DNA of 64,000 nt from Sphingobacterium spiritivorum ATCC 33861 (lineage in GTDB: Bacteria > Bacteroidota > Bacteroidia > Sphingobacteriales > Sphingobacteriaceae): assembly GCF_000143765.1 (NCBI RefSeq), contig NZ_GL379771.1, positions 930,001 to 994,000 of the forward strand, in the 5' to 3' direction. A model generated the notes under the pieces. The model saw only the letters and a list, made by a program, of their open reading frames with translations, was not told the DNA's origin and made no database searches. The position numbers and the translations under genes were made by a program. Shown here piece after piece: positions 54,176 to 63,700 of the stretch; the first letter of the stretch is position 1; every line of letters starts with the position of its first letter.

Positions 54176-56038
54176 TTATTCCGCAAGTTCTGCTAATAAT
54201 AACCATCGTTCCGTTTTTTCTTCCAGTTTTGATTCAAGTGTTTTGATAGCTTCAGCAATTTCCACCAGTTGTATATGGTCGGTTGTTGATGATAACACTT
54301 CTGTCTTTTCTGCGATCTGCTGTTCTAAAGAAGTAATTTCCTTTTCGAGATCTTCATATTCCTTTTGTTCTTTGTAGCTTAGTTTTTTCTTGCCTGGCTG
54401 TTCTTTTACTTCTGCAGGTTTTACATTTGTTTTCCCTGCTTTGAGTTGCTTGTTCAAAAGGTCTTGTTCAGCTTTGAAGTCTGCATAGTTTCCGTTATAA
54501 ATGTTGATCTTTCCTGTTCCGTCAAATATAAAAAGTTGATCAGTTAGTTTGTCTACCAGATAACGATCATGTGAAACAAGAAGAAGTACACCTGTATATT
54601 TTTCAAGGAAATCTTCCAATACGTTCAATGTATCTATGTCAAGATCATTTGATGGCTCATCCAGAATCAGGAAGTTTGGATTACGCATCAGTACACGCAT
54701 CAGTTGTAAACGCTTGCGTTCTCCTCCACTCAGTTTTTCAACCATGCCAAATTGTTTCTCCGGAGGGAATAAAAAATGTGTCAATAATTGTGAAGCGGTA
54801 ATCACTTCACCTTTGGCCATCTCTATATATTCAGCAACATTCTTTACAACGTCTATTACCCGTTCGTTGGTTTGAAATTCCAGACCGCCTTGTTTATAGT
54901 AACCGTATACTGTGGTCTCTCCTACACTGATTGTTCCGGAGGTTGGTTTTTCAATGCCGGTGATTAAATTCAGGAAGGTAGATTTTCCTGAGCCATTGCG
55001 ACCGGATAAACCAATACGATCTCCCTTTTTGAAAGTATAGCTGAAATTTTCAATGATAGATTTTGTACCGAAACTTTTAGAAGCATTTTCAATTTCCAGT
55101 ATTTTGGATCCCTGGCGACTTACTTTTACACTCAGCTGTACAATATCGTTTTTCTTTGCTGCTTTAGATTTCTCTTCAAGATCATAGTAGGCTTCAATTC
55201 TGGATTTGGATTTAGTACCACGTGCCTGAGGTTGCCTGCGCATCCATTCCAATTCTTTACGCAACAGATTTCTACTCTTTTCAACCAGTAAAGAATCATT
55301 GGCTTCCCGCTCTGCTTTTTTCTCCAGATAGTAACTGTAATTACCTTTGAATGTAAGAAGATTTCCCCTGTCAAGTTCACGGATTTCTGTACAAACTCCA
55401 TCCAGAAAGTAACGGTCGTGCGTCACTAACAGTACCGTTTTATTTCCTGTATTCAATAACTTTTCTAACCATTCAATAGTCTCGATATCCAGATGATTCG
55501 TAGGCTCATCTAATATATAGACATCAGGTTCGTCTATCAGTAATTTTGCAAGGGCCAGTCTTTTTCTCTGACCTCCTGACAGATTATCTATCTGTTGAGT
55601 GAAATCAATAATATTAAGACGGTTTAGAATAGTTTTGATGTTGTATTCATATTCCCATGCATTGAGCAAAGATAATTTTTCAGTAAGATCTTCCAGTTTT
55701 TGCTGATCAGGTTCATCTGTGCTTAGCAGTTCTTCATACTGACGGATTAAAGTTTGCTGTTCGTTATCTGCACTATAAATGAAATCATTGATAGAATGTA
55801 ATCCTGAAAAGTCAGGGTCCTGAGCAAGAAAACCAATTTTAATTCCTTTTTCCTTTACTACCTTTCCGGAAGTCGGAATTGCCTTTTCTGCTAAAATAGA
55901 GAGAAGTGTAGATTTGCCGGTACCATTGATTCCGACAAGAGCTATTCGGTCACCCTTTTGTAGCCCAAAATGGATGTCCTTGAATAGCCATCTGTCATTG
56001 AAGGAATGACTAACCTGTTCTGTAGATAATATACTCAC
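54176..56038 (-). CDS. ABC-F family ATPase, Uup type
   Basis: This 620-residue soluble protein has two ABC domains with Walker A motifs GINGTGKSTLLS and GRNGSGKSTFLN, signatures LSGGQRKR and LSGGERKR, and LDEPTNHLD and LDEPSNDLD. The C-terminal Lys/Glu-rich coiled coil fits Uup. ABC-F proteins act on translating ribosomes, and Uup also affects replication or transposon excision. It starts at a GTG that overlaps the upstream gene's stop by 4 bases. No membrane segment is present. Confidence 0.9.
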   Translation of the reverse strand: MSILSTEQVSHSFNDRWLFKDIHFGLQKGDRIALVGINGTGKSTLLSILAEKAIPTSGKVVKEKGIKIGFLAQDPDFSGLHSINDFIYSADNEQQTLIRQYEELLSTDEPDQQKLEDLTEKLSLLNAWEYEYNIKTILNRLNIIDFTQQIDNLSGGQRKRLALAKLLIDEPDVYILDEPTNHLDIETIEWLEKLLNTGNKTVLLVTHDRYFLDGVCTEIRELDRGNLLTFKGNYSYYLEKKAEREANDSLLVEKSRNLLRKELEWMRRQPQARGTKSKSRIEAYYDLEEKSKAAKKNDIVQLSVKVSRQGSKILEIENASKSFGTKSIIENFSYTFKKGDRIGLSGRNGSGKSTFLNLITGIEKPTSGTISVGETTVYGYYKQGGLEFQTNERVIDVVKNVAEYIEMAKGEVITASQLLTHFLFPPEKQFGMVEKLSGGERKRLQLMRVLMRNPNFLILDEPSNDLDIDTLNVLEDFLEKYTGVLLLVSHDRYLVDKLTDQLFIFDGTGKINIYNGNYADFKAEQDLLNKQLKAGKTNVKPAEVKEQPGKKKLSYKEQKEYEDLEKEITSLEQQIAEKTEVLSSTTDHIQLVEIAEAIKTLESKLEEKTERWLLLAELAE

Positions 56039-56700
56039 GCTAATTCTTTAATTTTTGCCGTCTTGAAGATATGTGTTCCCGTCATATCAGATAAACATAC
56101 ATGCATCATTGACCTGGCAACGTCTGCTGCTTTTATACTTTTATAATCTTTTAATTTTCCTATTAGGAAATAATTTATAATATTCATAACCACTGAAGAT
56201 ACCTTCTCCAGCAGTCTGTTTTCTTTGCGTTTACCCAATAATAAAGAGGGTCTGAATATGAATGTCCTTTCAATGGAAAGCGATTCTATATCCCGTTCTA
56301 CCTCTCCTTTCATTTTGAGGTAAAAATTATTGGATAATACATTAGCCCCCATACTCGATACCAAACATACAGCAGAAAGCACCTTATTTTTTAATTGCTG
56401 AGTTACTGATAAGGGATAATCATGATCTATCTTATAATATGCGGACAGATCGGGAGTTTTGCTTTTGGTACTTCCCAGGCAGCAATAGAGGTGATCAACA
56501 GCTATATTTTCCAGGTGATGAGCTATTGAATCCGCATCTGCTACAATATTGATAAATCCGGGGTGTTGCAACTGCAGCGGGCTTCTTGATACAGCATATA
56601 CCGTTGAATACTGTGTATTATCCAAAAGCATCTCGACCAAAAAGCTGCCAATCAGGCCTGTGGAGCCTAAAACAAGTGCGGTATAGCCAGTCTTATCCAT
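56035..56700 (-). CDS. NAD(P)-binding Rossmann-fold protein
   Basis: The ATG at 56700 gives 221 residues; upstream in-frame starts add only four codons. The start MDKTGYTALVLGSTGLIGSF shows a GxTGxxG dinucleotide motif, typical of NAD(P)H-binding atypical short-chain dehydrogenases of the HTATIP2/YtfG sort. No active-site tyrosine-lysine pair is certain. It overlaps the Uup-type gene by 4 bases (GTGA), so translation is likely coupled. Substrate unknown. Confidence 0.82.
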   Translation of the reverse strand: MDKTGYTALVLGSTGLIGSFLVEMLLDNTQYSTVYAVSRSPLQLQHPGFINIVADADSIAHHLENIAVDHLYCCLGSTKSKTPDLSAYYKIDHDYPLSVTQQLKNKVLSAVCLVSSMGANVLSNNFYLKMKGEVERDIESLSIERTFIFRPSLLLGKRKENRLLEKVSSVVMNIINYFLIGKLKDYKSIKAADVARSMMHVCLSDMTGTHIFKTAKIKELA

Positions 56701-56803
56701 AATAAGGTACAAAAATACAGAATTAAACGGGTTTGAGGTGAGTAATATTTACAGGAAAGCTAAGAATTGTACTTCTTTATGACAGTGTTGTATATAATAC
56801 AGT

Positions 56804-57190
56804 CTAATTTAAGCGATGATTAGCAATAAGATTAAAGCGGGGAATCTCTACATAAAAAATCTCTCCATCTAACTGGCGGGACATTTGGTATGTACCTTCC
56901 ATATAGCCCATTTCGCTTTTAAGATTACAACCGGAGACATATTGATGTGATTCTCCTGGCTGTATAACTGGCTGTTCCCCAACAACACCATCTCCTTCTA
57001 CTTCTCTGTGTTCTCCAATTGCATCAAATATTTGCCAGTGACGACGCAATAGCTGAACGGTATAATCGCCTACGTTTTCAATAGAAATACGATAAGCAAA
57101 CATGAAATGTTCCTTTTCAGGATTAGAATATTCCGGTTGATAAATACTCTCTACCGAAATCTTTACACCTTCTGTTATTAGAGATACCAT
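56804..57190 (-). CDS. apaG: ApaG domain protein
   Basis: This 128-residue protein is ApaG, with the segments GVKISVESIYQPEYSNPEKE, FMFAYRISIENVG and LLRRHWQIFDAIGEHREVEG, plus a C-terminal beta segment. Length matches the family. ApaG has been linked to cobalt resistance in enterobacteria and its role is unclear. It appears to be a single gene on the minus strand. Confidence 0.93.
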   Translation of the reverse strand: MVSLITEGVKISVESIYQPEYSNPEKEHFMFAYRISIENVGDYTVQLLRRHWQIFDAIGEHREVEGDGVVGEQPVIQPGESHQYVSGCNLKSEMGYMEGTYQMSRQLDGEIFYVEIPRFNLIANHRLN

Positions 57191-57341
57191 TAATGCAAAT
57201 ATTAATATAATTTATAAATTATCAAAGAACAACTCCCTGAATGTGATAAAATTACGTAAAAATGAAAAAATCCTGAACCAGAGCTTGTTAATGTTTGTTA
57301 AATGACTATTAAGTATCCTATTCAAATGCTGACAAACAAGA

Positions 57342-57349
57342 TAAATTTG
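57342..57349 (+). promoter_or_regulatory. Candidate promoter of the RsmI-like gene
   Basis: TAAATTTG matches TAnnTTTG and lies 42 bases before the start codon. A TTC sits at about -33 with an 18-base spacing. Confidence 0.45.
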
Positions 57350-57391
57350 TATTCGTCTGATCATATTCGTCATAAATGACTAGGTTTGTAT

Positions 57392-58102
57392 ATGTCAAAA
57401 GGTATATTGTATCTCCTTCCTGTTCCGTTGAGCGATGACGCTGCAATGGCTTCCTATACCCCCTATTTACAAGAGACCATCAATACACTGGATGAATATA
57501 TTGTAGAAAACGAAAAAACTGCACGGAAATTTTTGAAACAAGCCGGTCTGTCTATTCCGCAACAACAGTTGATCATCCATGATTATGGTAAACATAACCG
57601 TGATCAGGGGAACAAACAAGAGTTTTTCAAAGGACTGATGGCAGGCAAAAATGTGGGATTAATGTCTGAAGCTGGATGTCCCGGAGTGGCAGATCCGGGT
57701 GCTGATATTGTTGCTGAAGCACATAGCAAAGGTATAAAGGTTGTTCCTTTGGTGGGACCAAGTTCCATTCTTTTAGCCTTAATGGCTTCTGGTTTCAGCG
57801 GACAGAAATTCGCATTTCAGGGATACCTTCCTATCGATAAATCGGATAGAAACCGGAAGATAAAAGATCTGGAAGCACAGGCTTACAGAGATAAACAGAC
57901 GCAGATTTTTATTGAAACGCCTTTCCGCAACAATACATTATTTGCTGAATTACTAAAGGTCTGCAAGCCTCAAACCAAAATATGTGTGGCTTGTAACCTC
58001 ACAGCACAGGATGAATTTGTTCTCACACTTAAGGTAGATCAGTGGAAGAAAAGAAAAGATGATTTTCACAAGAAACCTGCTATTTTCCTTCTTTATTTTT
58101 GA
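57392..58102 (+). CDS. RsmI-like SAM-dependent methyltransferase (tetrapyrrole methylase fold)
   Basis: The ATG at 57392 gives 236 residues and the start MSKGILYLLPVPLSDD. A TTG two codons upstream is possible but less likely. The motif LMSEAGCPGVADPGADIVAEA resembles RsmI's SDAGTPGISDPG. The fold is that of the tetrapyrrole methylases, and RsmI methylates the 2'-OH of 16S rRNA C1402. It is shorter than RsmI, so the substrate is uncertain. It is transcribed alone with a promoter-like TAAATTTG upstream. Confidence 0.8.
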   Translation: MSKGILYLLPVPLSDDAAMASYTPYLQETINTLDEYIVENEKTARKFLKQAGLSIPQQQLIIHDYGKHNRDQGNKQEFFKGLMAGKNVGLMSEAGCPGVADPGADIVAEAHSKGIKVVPLVGPSSILLALMASGFSGQKFAFQGYLPIDKSDRNRKIKDLEAQAYRDKQTQIFIETPFRNNTLFAELLKVCKPQTKICVACNLTAQDEFVLTLKVDQWKKRKDDFHKKPAIFLLYF

Positions 58103-58283
58103 GGAATGAAAAATAGAAAAATGTGTTTTTAATACGCTCTTTTAAACTGATTTTTATCAGAAAAATAAAACTAAAGAACTTTTTACAGGTTGTTATATTG
58201 TCAGATAGGTGCTAAATATTATTCATCAATATCAAGTTTTGAATAATTCAGCCTATATTTAAAGAAGAAATTCAAAATTAAGA

Positions 58284-58754
58284 ATGTTAGAGTTTACACC
58301 CGATAAGATGACGATGGAAATGCTGTACATTATTTTGGCGGCATCTGCAGTTCGTCTGATTTGCTGGATTTTATTTGCCAATACCATTCGGAAAACATTA
58401 AATCTGATCGCTCCGGAAAACAGGAATATCCTGCCTTCGCAGGCCTGGTTTGTAGCGGTCCCGCTGTTCAATATTTATTGGCACTTTGAGGTGGCTCGCA
58501 GATTATGCGACTCCCTGAATAACGAGTTTTATGACCGTAAAATTGCGGTTGAAGAAAATCCTACACGTAAGGAAGGACAGATTTATGCATGGACATTTCT
58601 ATCCATTAATATTCCTTTTCCACCGTTTATACTTGTTATTGCAGGTATTATGAACCTGATTTATTTCATTACATATTGGGTTAAGATCAATCAATACAGA
58701 GTTTTATTGAAAGAGCACAATAAGTTTGTAGAAAAAGAGGTTAATGAAGGATAA
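58284..58754 (+). CDS. Membrane protein of unknown function (DUF4328-like)
   Basis: This 156-residue protein has about three hydrophobic segments (MLYIILAASAVRLICWILFA, AWFVAVPLFNIYWHFEVARR, FPPFILVIAGIMNLIYFITY) and a polar middle. The motif around QAWFVAVPLFNIYW is reminiscent of DUF4328 proteins. Function unknown. It is 45 bases ahead of the Nif3-like gene and may share its transcript. Confidence 0.7.
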   Translation: MLEFTPDKMTMEMLYIILAASAVRLICWILFANTIRKTLNLIAPENRNILPSQAWFVAVPLFNIYWHFEVARRLCDSLNNEFYDRKIAVEENPTRKEGQIYAWTFLSINIPFPPFILVIAGIMNLIYFITYWVKINQYRVLLKEHNKFVEKEVNEG

Positions 58755-58799
58755 AGGATTGCTCCTTTTCTTGGATATAGTAAAGCAAATAAGAGTTGA

Positions 58800-59897
58800 A
58801 TGAAAATATTTGAATTAACGAATTATTTAGAGAGTATTGCTCCTTTGGCTTATCAGGAGTCTTATGATAATTCCGGTCTGTTAGTGGGTAGTCCCGGGGA
58901 TGAGATTCACCGTGCATTAATTTCATTAGATTGTACAGAAGCAGTTGTAGATGAAGCTATTGCTGAAGGCTGTGATATCATTATCTCGCACCACCCTATT
59001 GTATTCGGGGGCTTGAAAAAGTTTACCGGATCCAACTATGTAGAGCGGGTTATTATCAAGGCCATCCGGAATAATATTGCGATTTACGCTATTCATACCA
59101 ATCTGGATAATATCTTTGGTGGAGTCAGCTCAAAAATTGCCGAGAAACTCCATCTGGAGAATACGGCTATACTGAAGCAAAAGAAAAATCTTTTAAATAA
59201 ACTGGTCGTATATGTTCCACGAACACACGTGGAGATTGTCCGTGATGCTCTTTTTGAAGCAGGTGCAGGCAATATTGGTAACTACGACCAGTGCAGCTAC
59301 AACAGTGCCGGATACGGAACTTTCAGACCATTGGAAGGAGCTGATCCGGCTATAGGTGAAATCGGTCAGCAGGAAAGAGTTGAAGAGACTAAAATTGAGG
59401 TCATTTATCCACAAATAAAAGAGCGTGAGATCCTTGTAGCCATGTATGCGAGTCATCCATATGAAGAAGTCGCGTATAATATTGTTACATTGCAAAACAA
59501 TTATCAGACAATAGGATCGGGAGTGATAGGAAATTTATCCGAACCAATGAGTGAAATAGATTTTCTGCGATATTTGAAGGAAAAGCTCAATCTTACCGTC
59601 ATTCGTCATACAGAATTGCGAGGAAAGGAAGTGTCTCGTGTGGCGGTATGTGGAGGTGCAGGCGGTTTTTTGCTTGCTGATGCAAAAAGATCAGGAGCAG
59701 ATTTTTTTGTCACAGCAGATTATAAGTATCACGAATTTTTCGATGCTGAAGGTCAGATCGTCATTGCAGATACGGGACATTTTGAAAGTGAACAATTTAC
59801 GCAAGAATTATTGTTAGAGATTATTCGGAATAAATTTGCTAACTTTGCAGTCCTAATAACGGAAACAGACACAAATCCAATAAAATACTACTGTTAA
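58800..59897 (+). CDS. Nif3-like dinuclear metal centre protein
   Basis: This 365-residue protein has the NIF3 pattern at both ends: YDNSGLLVGSPGDEI, ISHHPIVFGGLKKF near residue 65 and AVCGGAGGFLLADA near residue 280. The middle (about residues 130-230) is an inserted domain, as in longer NIF3/YbgI-like proteins, which widens it beyond the E. coli length. Family members form hexamers with a two-metal site. Role debated (GTP cyclohydrolase-like fold). Its stop shares one base with the next gene's ATG. Confidence 0.88.
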   Translation: MKIFELTNYLESIAPLAYQESYDNSGLLVGSPGDEIHRALISLDCTEAVVDEAIAEGCDIIISHHPIVFGGLKKFTGSNYVERVIIKAIRNNIAIYAIHTNLDNIFGGVSSKIAEKLHLENTAILKQKKNLLNKLVVYVPRTHVEIVRDALFEAGAGNIGNYDQCSYNSAGYGTFRPLEGADPAIGEIGQQERVEETKIEVIYPQIKEREILVAMYASHPYEEVAYNIVTLQNNYQTIGSGVIGNLSEPMSEIDFLRYLKEKLNLTVIRHTELRGKEVSRVAVCGGAGGFLLADAKRSGADFFVTADYKYHEFFDAEGQIVIADTGHFESEQFTQELLLEIIRNKFANFAVLITETDTNPIKYYC

Positions 59898-60646
59898 TGG
59901 AACAAACTGTAGAACAAAAATTGAAAGCATTATGGTCTTTGCAAACCATACATACTAAAGTCGATAAAATTCGTCAAATCAGAGGTGAATTGCCTATCGA
60001 AGTAGCTGATCTTGAAGATGAAATCGCAGGATTAGAAACCCGTATTGAGAAAATCAGAACGGATCTGGATGAATTGGAAGATTCTATCGTAAAGCGCAAA
60101 AACATGATTAAGGACGCTCAGGGGGCCATCAAGAAATATGAAGGTCAGCTGAACGAAGTTAAAAACAATCGTGAATATGATGCTATCACTAAGGAGATCG
60201 AAATTCAGGGCTTAGAAATTCAGGTTTGTGAAAAACGAATCAAAGAATATGAGTTTGAAATTCGTAACAAGACTGAGCAATACGAGAGCACAGAAAAGAC
60301 TTTAGCTTACAACAAAACAGAGCTTGAAGGGAAAAGAAAAGAGCTGGATACAATTACGGCAGAAACTCAGAAAGAGGAAGATGCGTTATTGAAGAATGCT
60401 GAAGCAGCAGAGAAAAACATTGAAGAGCGTTTGATTAATGTCTATAACAGACTTCGTAATTCATTCAAAAATGGTTTGGCTGTAGTTTCTATTGACCGTG
60501 ACAGCTGTTCAGGATGTCACAACAAGATCCCTGCGCAGATGCAATCTGAGATTCGCCAACGCAAAAAAATCATTATTTGTGAACATTGCGGACGTGTAAT
60601 CGTTGACGAAGGAATCTTACTGGAAGTAGAAGGCGAAATGGTATAA
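59897..60646 (+). CDS. Coiled-coil protein with a C4 zinc ribbon (CdsZ-like)
   Basis: This 249-residue protein is a long coiled coil followed by a C-terminal zinc ribbon: CSGCHNKIPAQMQSEIRQRK then CEHCGRVIVD, giving four cysteines. This layout is the CT398/YbgI-neighbour type, proposed to bind RNA polymerase sigma factor or RNA. It directly follows the Nif3-like gene with a one-base overlap (TAATG), so the pair is co-translated. This order of Nif3 and zinc-ribbon genes is common in bacteria. The molecular role is not settled. Confidence 0.88.
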   Translation: MEQTVEQKLKALWSLQTIHTKVDKIRQIRGELPIEVADLEDEIAGLETRIEKIRTDLDELEDSIVKRKNMIKDAQGAIKKYEGQLNEVKNNREYDAITKEIEIQGLEIQVCEKRIKEYEFEIRNKTEQYESTEKTLAYNKTELEGKRKELDTITAETQKEEDALLKNAEAAEKNIEERLINVYNRLRNSFKNGLAVVSIDRDSCSGCHNKIPAQMQSEIRQRKKIIICEHCGRVIVDEGILLEVEGEMV

Positions 60647-60670
60647 TTTCCATTTAAGATAAAAAATGTT

Positions 60671-60700
60671 AAAGCGCTGATAATATCAGCGCTTTTTTTG
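60671..60700 (+). terminator. Terminator after the zinc-ribbon gene
   Basis: An 11-bp stem (AAAGCGCTGAT / ATCAGCGCTTT) with a 3-nt loop is followed by a T-run. Confidence 0.88.
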
Positions 60701-60727
60701 TAAATCAGATTTCATACCTGTATCTTC

Positions 60728-60758
60728 ATGCTGTTTTAAAATAAAATTTTAACAGCAT
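60728..60758. repeat. Inverted repeat just upstream of the Tricorn-type gene
   Basis: ATGCTGTT (60728-60735) and AACAGCAT (60751-60758) are exact inverted repeats separated by 15 bases. They lie 12 bases before the start codon. Such a dyad could be an operator or mRNA structure. Confidence 0.6.
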
Positions 60759-60770
60759 ATTTCCTATTTT

Positions 60771-63700
60771 ATGAATAAAAAGCTAAGATTCTACTGCAGT
60801 AGTATCATTCTTACTCTGGCTTCAGCTACAGCAGCTCAGGGACAACAACAGGAAACACTCTTATTGAGAAATCCGAGCATCAGTCAAAATCACATCTCTT
60901 TTGTATATGGAGGCGATATCTGGATAGCGGGAAGAGACGGCAGTAATCCCAAAAGACTTACCGTCAATCCGGATGTAGAACGAAATCCAATGTTTTCACC
61001 GGACGGAAAGCAGATTGCTTTTACAGGTAATTATGATGGTAATGTAGATGTTTATACCATTTCTGTGGCTGGAGGTGAACCTAAACGAATTACGTATCAT
61101 CCTGCAGCAGATGTAATGAGAGGATGGATTAATAATCAGGAACTCTACTTTACAAGTACACAGGAATTTCAGTACTCATTGGGTTCCAGACTCTATAAGA
61201 TCAATATAAACAAAGGAAAAGATGAAGCTCTTCCTATGCCTACAGCTTTTGAAGGCTCCCCTTCTCCGGACGGAAATTATTGGGCTTATTTAAAAAATTC
61301 TGATCCTACAGAGCGTGAAGTAGTTGCTTTTAAAAGATACAGAGGCGGAGGTATGCCTTCGATCTGGATTTTCAACAATAAAACAAATGATATCGAAATC
61401 GTACCTGGTGAAAAAAGTAATAATGTTAAACCCATATGGCTGGGGGACAAAATTTACTTCTTGTCAGATAGAGATAAAATCGTGAATATCTTCAGCTACG
61501 ATACAAAAACGAAGAAAACAGAGAAACTTACGAATAGCAAGGAATATGACATCCGGACATTGAACGGCTTCGGTGATGATCTTATTTATGAAGCTGAAGG
61601 CAAGATCTATACCTTCAATATTAAAAGCAAAAAGACAGCTCATATTCCGGTTCAGATATTTGCAGACAACTTTTATAAGCGTCCGCATTATTCCAATATA
61701 TCCGAAGGAATTCGCAATTGGAATGTCTCTCCTACAGGACAGCGGGCAATTTTTGAGGCGAGAGGTGAAATATTCACTGTGCCTAAGGAAAAAGGTGATG
61801 CAAGAAATATATCCTCTTCACCAGGCTCTCATGAGCGTTTTCCGAATTGGTCACCTAACGGAAAATGGATATCCTATCTGTCTGATGCAAGAGGTAAATA
61901 TGAATTGGTGCTGAGAGATCAGATGGCCAAAAATGACCCTATTTATATCTCACTGGGCGATTATTATTTCTATTTTGATCCGATCTGGTCTCCTGATAGC
62001 AAAAAATTGTTCTTTAATGATGCCCATCTCAACTTGTATTATGTAGATATTGATACAAAGAAAGTGACAAAAGTTGATGATGATGTCCTGGGATCACACA
62101 CGAACAGAACAGGTAATTATTTTGAACCGTCATGGTCTCCGGATTCTAAATGGATTTCTTACATCAAAACATTGCCGAATACTGTATCGGCGGTATTTAT
62201 GTATAATCTGGATACAAAGCAAAGTCAGCAAATCACTGACGGTATGTCTGAAACGCATCAGCCGACCTTCAGCAGAGACGGAAAGTATTTGTTCTTTACG
62301 GCCAGTACGAATACCGGACTGACAAACTCGGGTTTACATATGTCCGCCTATGAGCGCTCTCCTAATTATACTATTTATGCCTTTATTTTAGCTAAGGACA
62401 CGCCTTCTCCTTTTAAACTGGAAAGTGATGAAGAAGCAGTTGGTAAGGATAAAGAAAAGGAAGAAGAGAAGAAAAAAGAAGAAAAAGAGGATAAGAAGGA
62501 AGAACCTAAAGTCAAAAATATCAAGGTTGAATTTGATCAGATTTCTAATCGTATTGTTGCTTTACCATTACCTGCTGGCTATTATAAACTGGATGGAAGA
62601 GTAGAAGATATGCTGCTTTATCAACGCGGACGTACTATCGGAGCATATGACTTAAAGAAGCTGGAAGATAAAGTATTTGTAGAGGGTGCCGGCGGATTTG
62701 AGGTTAGTGCAGATGGCAAAAAGCTGATGTACTATTTAGGAGGATCATATTTTATTGTGAATTCTAATCAAAAGCCTATTCCTGATAACGGTAAACTAAA
62801 GATAGATAATGTGAAACAGCTCGTAGATCCTGCTGCTGAATGGAAGCAGGTGTTCAATGAAGTATGGGCAATGGAAAAGGAATATTTCTATGTAGAGAAT
62901 ATGCATGGTGCAGACTGGAATGCAGTAAAGCGTAAATATGAGAAGTTTCTTCCCTACGTAAATCATCGCTCGGATCTGTCATATCTTTTGAATGAAATGA
63001 TGGGTGAAATGGTTGTAGGACACAGTTACATTTATCCGGGAGATCAGCCAAGAACTCCGTCTGTAAATGTAGGTATGCTGGGTGCGGATTATAAAATTGC
63101 AGACAATCGTTATCAGATAAGTAAGATCTATACACGTATGGAGTGGAATCCTGATCTGCAGGCACCGCTAGCTGAGCCGGGTATAGAGGTTTCGGAAGGT
63201 ATGTTTATCGTATCTGTAAATGGTGTGGAACTGACTGCCGATATGAATATTTATAGTTTATTCAATCAGACAGCCGGAAGGCAAACCGCCATTATGGTGA
63301 ATAATAAACCATCTCTGGTTGGTGCAAAGGAGGTGATCGTAAAGCCAATTCCTTTCAGTGATGAAGTAAATTTACGTCAGACAGAATGGGTAGAGCGCAA
63401 TAGAAAACGCACAGATGAACTGAGTAAAGGCCAGATAGCGTATGTGTATATGCCGAATACTGGTTCAGAGGGTTATACATCATTCAACAGATACTATTTC
63501 TCTCAAATGGATAAGAAGGCTCTGTTACTGGATGAGCGTAATAATGGCGGAGGATCGGTAGCTGATTATGTCATTGATTTGCTGTCCCGTGATCTGATAG
63601 CCGGTTGGGGCATCCGTGACGGAAAGAGCTTCACTACACCAGGAAATGGGATATATGGGCCAAAGGCTATGATTATCAATGAAAATGCGGGATCAGGAGG

